Source: Ophthalmolycus amberensis
Lineage: Eukaryota; Chordata; Actinopteri; Perciformes; Zoarcidae
Direction of reading: 5' to 3'
Length of the DNA stretch: 64,000 bases
NCBI GenBank assembly: GCA_024529925.1
Contig: JAFEUB010001585.1
Location: 250,001 to 314,000 of the forward strand
Part shown: piece by piece, positions 57,613-64,000 of the stretch
Layout of the letters: every line of letters begins with the position of its first letter
Numbering within the stretch: position 1 is the stretch's first letter
Made by a program: the position numbers and the translations under genes
Notes under the pieces: generated by a model
Seen by the model: only the letters and a program-made list of their open reading frames with translations
The model's database searches: none
What the model was told of the DNA's origin: nothing

Positions 57613-60600
57613 GTTTTACCGGGAGAGTAGCCGCTAACGAAGCTACGCTAACTCAATGATCAACACATTTCCCTATGAATTCTCTTCTTCTCTTGTTATT
57701 TAAAGGTTTCATGTTGAGGGAAATCTTCCGCACTAACTTAACTCAGACAGCAGCTCTCCAGGTTTTCTTCCTCTCTTCTCTTCTTCCTCTCTTCTCCTCG
57801 TTAGAGGAAGATGACGGAGAGACTAACGCGTCCGTATGAAAAGACGAATGTAACCGCGGCCGGAGACGGACGTCTTCTTCTGCTTCAATGTCGTCACGGT
57901 TTATTAAATCCGACAGTTCTGATCGAACCTCACGTTTTCCACGAGTTTCCTGCCGTCATCATCATCACCATCATCATCATCATCACGCCCTCCTGACTCG
58001 AGTCGACGATGGTTCATGGATCTTTTTTAACATTTGAACATTTCCTCATGAATCTCGTGGACTCTTCTGAAGCGTTACAATCACTGTTGGATGAAGACAG
58101 ATGTGTACAGTTTTTATGGGTTTAACCATGAATATCAGCGACAGAATGTACATTTTGTAGAAACCTAATATTTTTAAGGAGATCATCTACGCGAGTTAGA
58201 AATGGCAGATTTACATATTTTTAATCTCTTTTAGTTCGGATGCTCAGTAACGTTTAGACGCTGCCTTTCTTCACCGACGACGTTTCTCAGGTCTGTGCGG
58301 TCTTTGTTCGGACGAGCTTTTGTAGCAAACTCTTTATAATGAAAACACTCGGCAGAATGTTCCCGTTCCTCCTGGATTCAAACAAACACTTTTTGTGCCA
58401 AATGACATTGAACACGGAGCGCTGAGAGCGGTGCGTTCTTCTCTTCTCTTTATTCTTCAAACTACTTGAAACCAGTGTCACTAGTCCGTTTCTGTCACAG
58501 CAGATAAACAATGTGTGTTCACGACGTTGTGTATTTGCTTTGCTTTTTATAAACCTACCAAAAACTACAAGATGTGTTTTTACTGACCGACAGGAAATGA
58601 TTTAAGACCAAGTTACAAAAACATGGAAGTGATGGAAATGAGAGATTTGGGGACTCGTTTTCTATCTTTGAGTCAAATATTCAATGCATATTTATATTAA
58701 ATGTAACATAACAAAAACAAGAGAACTGATATTTAACACCATAACTGCAGGAAGTTTGTTTAGAACGAGCCATTCGGAGATATTTTCAGCAATTATTTCT
58801 TTTTTTTTTCTGAATTTTTGAAACAACTGTCTTTATTGTGTTTATTTATTTTAAATGTATTTCAAATAACACTCTGAACTTTAATAAGTAACTATTTCAT
58901 GTAGTTTTTCCACCGAGAAATGAATGAAATGCTGAGAGGCCAACTATATGTTTAAAAAATAAAAATAAAGATTCAAGAAGACCTCGAGACCGCTGGGAAG
59001 CTCTGAGGGCCCTCGGGGGGGTCGGGACCCTCAGGTTGGGAACCAGTGATGGACAAAGATCAAAGCTTTCCTTCATTAAACTAAAACGTTACGTCTCAAG
59101 TGGAAGAAGAAAATACGTTGTTTTCTTGCTTCCGTTTGTTTCCGACATGAAATAAAAGAAAACGATTCTGTAAACAGGAAGTAGGTTTTAAATCCAACAA
59201 CAAACATTGAACCAGGAAGTGAAACGACGGTCATTCACTGAAGCTTTTATTAACGTCTCTTCTGTCTAAAGTTCCTCATTTATAAAGTTGAACAATGAAG
59301 GTTTAATGTTTAAACTGAAATAAGGTTATACATTATTATTCTCTACGTTACATCTTTTAACTATTAATTTTCAGATTTTTGTAATTTAATTTGTTTTATT
59401 TTCTGTATAATAAATGCTAGGAGGCGATTTATTCTTCAGTCTTGAATACATAAATATTAAAGATTTGATTTATTTTTTTCCATTTTCACCAACATCAGTT
59501 CTGATCATAACAACCAAATATGTTTACATGTTCTGTATATTAAATGATATATAAATCATATTTTTATTTTTTCACAGTCTTGTAGATGTGTATGATCAGC
59601 AAAATTGGTTTTGATGGTTTTATTGTGCAGTCAGATTAAAACAGCCACTCATTGGTTTCATTATATACCAATACGTCCCCTTCCTAGAATTCATATAAAA
59701 ATACGATATATTAATATTTACCAGTTTGTCTGAATTATTTCCAGTATATTAAATGCTAGGGAGGGGGGGGGGGTTGATTTTGATGCATTTTCATAATAAT
59801 AATTAAAAATTAACTTAACATAAGTCTAATAATTACCAAATATTCATTCATTTTAAGAATTTAAACCTTTTACATTTTTGTATAAATAATGCTTATTGAT
59901 TTAATAGTCATGTTGTTTTCTTCATATTATTTCATATATCTCAGTAAATTGATGACTTGAGGTACAAACTGGTGTTTTGTCCGCTCTGCTCCATTGACTC
60001 TCCAAGTGTTTAGTCTCTCAGCTCTCTGACTTTAATTGTATTCATAATAAAAGTTATTGAGGGAAACATCAGATCATGAAAACACAAATCTTTCTAATAA
60101 ATGTAGAAAGTTGTTTGTGGTCGTTTTGTTGTTCAGACTACAATCAACATTTATTTAAACCAGATGTTGAATCAGAAACCTAATCAAATATAAAGCTTAA
60201 GTTTATTCTGTGATCTGTCTTAACTCTGGTGTTAAACTCAGTCGGCGGCGCAGAACAACTTCCGGTTCGAGCGAGGATCGAGGAGCGAGGAAACGACAAT
60301 TAAGAGACTTGAGAAGCACCCAGTACTACAAGTGAGTGTGCGCGGACTCACCTGATCTTCCGCGCATTGATCCGATGACACGCTGCTCGGTCAGCTCGCG
60401 CTCTGCGGTCAACGCAGCTTATTTGTAAACATTAAACACGTGGACAGAAACTAAAAAGTAAAGTTCAGAGGATTAACAGAGAAACTAGACTCTCCTCTTC
60501 TCTTCTCTGTGGATCTACGTTTCATCTCCAAACCTCAGGTCTCCCACCTGTTCCAATCAGCCACTAAGACACGCCCCCTTTAGAAACATATAGCTTTGCA

Positions 60601-60660
60601 AGCAGGTAGGCCCCGCCCCCAGCCTGACAGCCGATATGTATATTAATATACAGATATATT

Positions 60661-60721
60661 TAAAAAAAAATGTATATATATATATTAAAAAAAAATATAT
60701 ATATATATATATAATATATAT
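60661..60721. repeat. poly-A and TA simple repeat
   Basis: Two A runs separated and followed by TA repeats. Confidence 0.9.
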
Positions 60722-60735
60722 CTTTGGCTTTGGGA

Positions 60736-60835
60736 AACACTGATCGACATTTTCACCATTTTCTGACATTTCTTAAACCAAAGAACTCGTCGATTAATGG
60801 AGAATCACCTGACGATGAATAATCGTTAGAATTCT
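60736..60835 (-). repeat. dispersed repeat, copy 2 (ATTAATCGATTAG type)
   Basis: CATTTTCACCATTTTCTGAC and CTCGTCGATTAATGG on the plus strand, inverse of 57531-57612. Confidence 0.6.
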
Positions 60836-61402
60836 GGATGATTGATGAAACATTTGTGGTTTTTATCAGAACGCCTCTTTCAGACTCATTTGATGAGTAA
60901 ACTCTGACATGAGAACATTTTTCTCTGATTTGAAACCGGTTCCATCAAACACAAACAAACATGTTTGAGATTGTTTTTTAAAGTCGTTGAATGAAAAGTC
61001 AGAGACACAAATTCAGACCTCTGAGATATTTAAATTCACTTCCATATAAAAAGCACACAAACTGTACAGAAAGCAAACATTTAGCCGACGTCTCATTTAA
61101 AACAGCAGAATTCTGAAGAGAAAAAGATCTTCAGGAGTCCGACAGCCTCCTCAGCAGATACAGGTCGTATAAATAACAGGCGCACAGTGAACACATTGGG
61201 GAGGAACCCTGTTCAACCAACAGGGGGTCAAAGTTCATGAGTATAAATAATAAAAAGAAGATCCATCCCTCCGCCTCATTCACAGACTTCAGAAACAGGT
61301 CCAGCACCCTGCAACGCTTTGAGAACTAAACTATGACAAAGTGCACTCAACGGGATCAACAACATTCACATCTCATCATGGAACACGGACACCACCACGC
61401 TC

Positions 61403-61527
61403 CACCAAACCACCGGAACCACCGGAACCACCGGAACCACCGGAGCCACCGGAACCACCGGAACCACCGGAGCCACCGGAACCACCGGAGCCACCGGAAC
61501 CACCGGAACCACCGGAACCACCGGAGC
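61403..61527. repeat. 9-bp tandem repeat, about 13 copies
   Basis: The unit is AACCACCGG or AGCCACCGG. It keeps short frames open on both strands (PPE and GGS repeats), which are not genes. Confidence 0.96.
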
Positions 61528-61639
61528 CAGTGCGCCGTAAAGATTCTGATCCTAACAAACAGACTAATAACACTTCACAAACATCACCAAACAGAGAGCT
61601 TCTCTCTCTCGTTACTCTCTTCTTTGATCGTCATCTTTA

Positions 61640-62781
61640 AATTGAATAAGTGAAATCTTTATTGAAACCTGCTCTCCGTGAGTCGGTTACAGGAAACAGC
61701 AGCTCTGGTGTTTTTCATGCTCTCCGTGTTTCCTCACATATTTCTTTCGGCCCGTAGAAAGTTCTGTTTAAACGCGAGGACTGTTCGCTTTCTGTTCCTG
61801 TTGTTTAAACGAACCAACAATGTATTTAAGGGAATTGTGGGCGTGTCCCTGTGAGCCCGTCATGCTGACACCCCCCGACCAATCAGAAGAGAGGGAATCC
61901 CTCCATTGATGAGAATGGGACATGTCTGAACAGTCTGCTGCTCAGTGAGAACTTCAACCATCAGGTGGTTCTTTGAGGTCTGAAATAGAAATGACGCGAG
62001 GAAACAAACCACCATCATAAAAATGGAAAACTGGAACCCAAGAGTCTGATTTATGAAGACAATCTTCCAACGCCACGGAGAGCCCATTAAAGAGGTAGTT
62101 GTGATGTTTGTATGAGGTACTTCTACACAGTCAGTGTACTATTACTACAGTAGTAGTTAGTTAGTGATATCGTGAGACTTTAGTGTTTTAAAGGTTCGTT
62201 CAGATTCACTAAAGTCCAACAACACAACCTCAGCAGCAGAGCAGCAGCTCCTGTGTCCTGAGAGGTAGAATCAGTGTTTGAGTGAATGAGTCTGGTGTGT
62301 TTGTAGATCATAGATAACAGCTTCAGTTCCCTCAGAAAGGTCTGTCTGACAGCAAGGTGAAGAGCTGAAGACATTCTGAATATAGCTTCACTTCAACTGA
62401 GAGACATTCTGTGAGGAGTGAACATACGTCCACAGCAGAACATCACTTTGCTCCCGTGCTGGTTCTCCTGTCTGTTCTATCAACTCATCTACTGCAGGAG
62501 AACCCTGACTGTGGAGGAGAACCTCACACACACACTACAGAACATCAGGACTGTCTCTTTAAGCTGGCAGACAACAGAAACATGTGCTTCAGTATATCGG
62601 TGTAGAGTAGTGTTACAAAAGACAACAAGACAGGAAGTCAGAGACCATCTCTGGAACTTCTGTGTTCACCGTCAGACATTCATGAGCCTCAGGTTGACTC
62701 TGATTGGACGAGTACCGGTAAGTGTTTGATGACAGAATGTCCCCGCATGTGTTTATGTTACCCCCCCCTCATCTCTCGCCT
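61640..62781 (-). other. rai2: RAI2 3' UTR (inferred)
   Basis: Downstream of the RAI2 stop on the minus strand, the first AATAAA is at 61663-61658, giving a 3' UTR of about 1.1 kb. No other exon was recognised here. The end is inferred from this signal only. Confidence 0.4.
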
Positions 62782-64000
62782 TCACTTCCTGGGAAGCAGC
62801 GCTGCCAGTCTCTGCTTCTTCATGGGGAGGAAGTGGATCTCCTGCGAGCTGACCTTCTTCAGTTTGATGGCCCTGTTCTTGGGGGGCTTCTTATGCGGGT
62901 TGTTGGGGTCGTGCTGGTCCCCGTAGAGCTGCTGCAGCGACGCCGCCTGGCTGCCGTCCCGTTTGATAGAAAAGTTCTTTGTGGAGACGCCCGAGAGGCC
63001 TTTGATCTTCCCGCAGAGGATGGCGGGGATGGCGTCCTTCACCGCGACGATGACCTGGGCCGTCTGCGAGGCGCTGACCAGCTCCGGGTTTCCGGCGCCG
63101 CTCTGTTGACCCAGAGAGCCGGACCCGCCGGCTGCGCTGTCGACCACCCACTTGTGCTGCCGGCTGAACTCCAGCGACGCCAGACTGCCCAGGAGTCTGG
63201 AGTCCAGAGACAAAGACGTGCCGCCGCCATCTTGACCAGAACGGAAAGACGCTTCTCTGGTCGACTGGACGCACTTTGTCCTCGCGGCCGCCGGCACCGA
63301 CAGGTCGAGCACGTCGTCCTGCTGAGGACTCGGGTATTCCTGTTTCAGTTCTACCGGGCACGCTCGGACAGAAAGGTCCAAAGCTTGTCCTTCATCTGCA
63401 GGAAGAGAGGACGGGGACGCGTGTGGCGGCAGTAATGAAGACGCGCACCTGCGTGACGACGGCGGCGGCGGAGGAGGAGGAGGAGAGGTCATATCTTTAG
63501 GAGACGTCTGAGTGCTTTTACTCGCAGTGCAAACCGGTTTAGGCATGTTCCCCTTTGAGTCCTCGGCCTGGGGGGCGGGAATGGGGACGGGCAGGGGGAC
63601 GGGCAGCGGGACGGGCAGGGGGATGATGACGGGGTAGGGAACTAGAAGCGTGGCGGGGGGGACTAACGGGGCCAGGGGGGAGGCGTAGGGGGCCGAGAGG
63701 GGAGGAAGCGGGAAGAAGGCGGAGCCTGGCGACTGGCAGGTCGACGCACCGGCCTGGGAGGGGAAGAGATCCTGCAAGATGGCCGCAAACGCAGGATTCT
63801 GCAGGAGGGAGAGCAGGTTGGCGTCCTGCGTCTGTCCCGCCGACTTCTGGTCGAACGGGTTCTGACACAGGACGCTGCTCTGGAGCTGAGGGCAGCCGGC
63901 GGTCTGAGGGATCACGGAGGGGCTCATGTGCTGGAGGACCTGCTGGTCCAGGACCAACGGGAGCGAAACGGGGCTCTGGCTCGCTATCAGGTACGGCGCC
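62782..64000 (-). CDS. rai2: RAI2 (retinoic acid-induced 2), 3' part of the coding exon
   Basis: RAI2 is a nuclear protein that recruits the corepressor CtBP. The frame is open from the right edge of the window to TGA at 62784-62782 (about 405 codons), so the N-terminal part is missing. Visible in order: YLIASQSPVSLPLVLDQQVL, LQDLFPSQAG, a LVPPATLLVPYPVIIPLPVP tract, ALDLSVR and VLDLSVP (CtBP-binding PxDLS-type motifs), CGKIKGLSGVSTKNFS, and NRAIKLKKVSSQEIHFLPMK with KKQRLAALLPRK at the end. The last two blocks match human RAI2 closely. The gene is tail to tail with SCML2. Confidence 0.94.
   Translation of the reverse strand, partial: APYLIASQSPVSLPLVLDQQVLQHMSPSVIPQTAGCPQLQSSVLCQNPFDQKSAGQTQDANLLSLLQNPAFAAILQDLFPSQAGASTCQSPGSAFFPLPPLSAPYASPLAPLVPPATLLVPYPVIIPLPVPLPVPLPVPIPAPQAEDSKGNMPKPVCTASKSTQTSPKDMTSPPPPPPPPSSRRCASSLLPPHASPSSLPADEGQALDLSVRACPVELKQEYPSPQQDDVLDLSVPAAARTKCVQSTREASFRSGQDGGGTSLSLDSRLLGSLASLEFSRQHKWVVDSAAGGSGSLGQQSGAGNPELVSASQTAQVIVAVKDAIPAILCGKIKGLSGVSTKNFSIKRDGSQAASLQQLYGDQHDPNNPHKKPPKNRAIKLKKVSSQEIHFLPMKKQRLAALLPRK

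Larger units (their letters stand above)
57431..61640. other. intergenic region between SCML2 and RAI2
   Basis: No gene was recognised. It holds an inverted pair of a dispersed repeat (57531-57612 and 60736-60835), poly-A/TA runs near 60660-60720 and a 9-bp repeat at 61403-61527. The rest is AT-rich unclassified sequence. Confidence 0.5.

Noticed and set aside
61341..61640. PPE-repeat frame
   Set aside because: Derived from the 9-bp repeat; no other coding evidence.
62891..63435. plus- and minus-strand frames overlapping RAI2
   Set aside because: Shadows of the GC-rich RAI2 coding exon; only the frame ending at 62782 matches a known protein.

Overview
The window is vertebrate nuclear DNA, almost certainly from a teleost fish. 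It has spliced genes with GT-AG introns, fish-type L2/CR1-group LINEs, hAT and fold-back element remnants, and many micro- and minisatellites. Nothing bacterial, organellar or CRISPR-like was seen.

Three genes were recognised by translating the sequence and comparing with remembered family proteins. (1) CDKL5, a serine/threonine kinase, lies on the minus strand from the start codon at 40758 to an exon at 980. Ten coding exons are visible; the C-terminal exons lie beyond the left edge. (2) SCML2, a Polycomb-group MBT/SAM protein, lies on the plus strand with start codon 49824 and stop 57004. All 14 coding exons are accounted for, giving about 690 residues. (3) RAI2, a CtBP-binding nuclear protein, lies on the minus strand with its stop at 62782; its 5' part is cut by the right edge. 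CDKL5 and SCML2 are head to head, as I remember the human Xp22 arrangement. SCML2 and RAI2 are tail to tail.

Layout: 1-40.9 kb is CDKL5, mostly intron. Its introns hold seven tandem arrays: a 26-bp unit at 1.4-3.9 kb, 56-bp at 7.3-9.5 kb, 50-bp at 12.3-13.7 kb, 21-bp at 14.9-18.05 kb, a CT-rich unit at 20.3-22.6 kb, and 47-bp then 30/31-bp units at 32.6-34.0 kb. A broken LINE at about 23.0-28.8 kb carries a second LINE inside it. Intron 3 alone is 26 kb. 40.9-48.4 kb is noncoding DNA between the two start regions and holds two adjacent fold-back elements and a candidate CDKL5 promoter. 48.3-57.4 kb is SCML2 with its CCAAT-rich promoter. 57.4-61.6 kb is intergenic, and 61.6-64 kb is the RAI2 3' UTR and coding exon.

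The most useful observations are: an apparent 1-bp frameshift in the CDKL5 kinase domain (exon 5); the large minisatellite load of CDKL5 introns; dispersed repeats carrying matches to the CTCF consensus; tandem fold-back elements; a probable GC-AG intron and tandem CAG-type acceptors in SCML2; and phased CCAAT boxes in the SCML2 promoter and 5' UTR. No clearly new biological system was found. The very long open frames in the window are by-products of tandem repeats whose unit length is a multiple of 3 or that lack stop codons.
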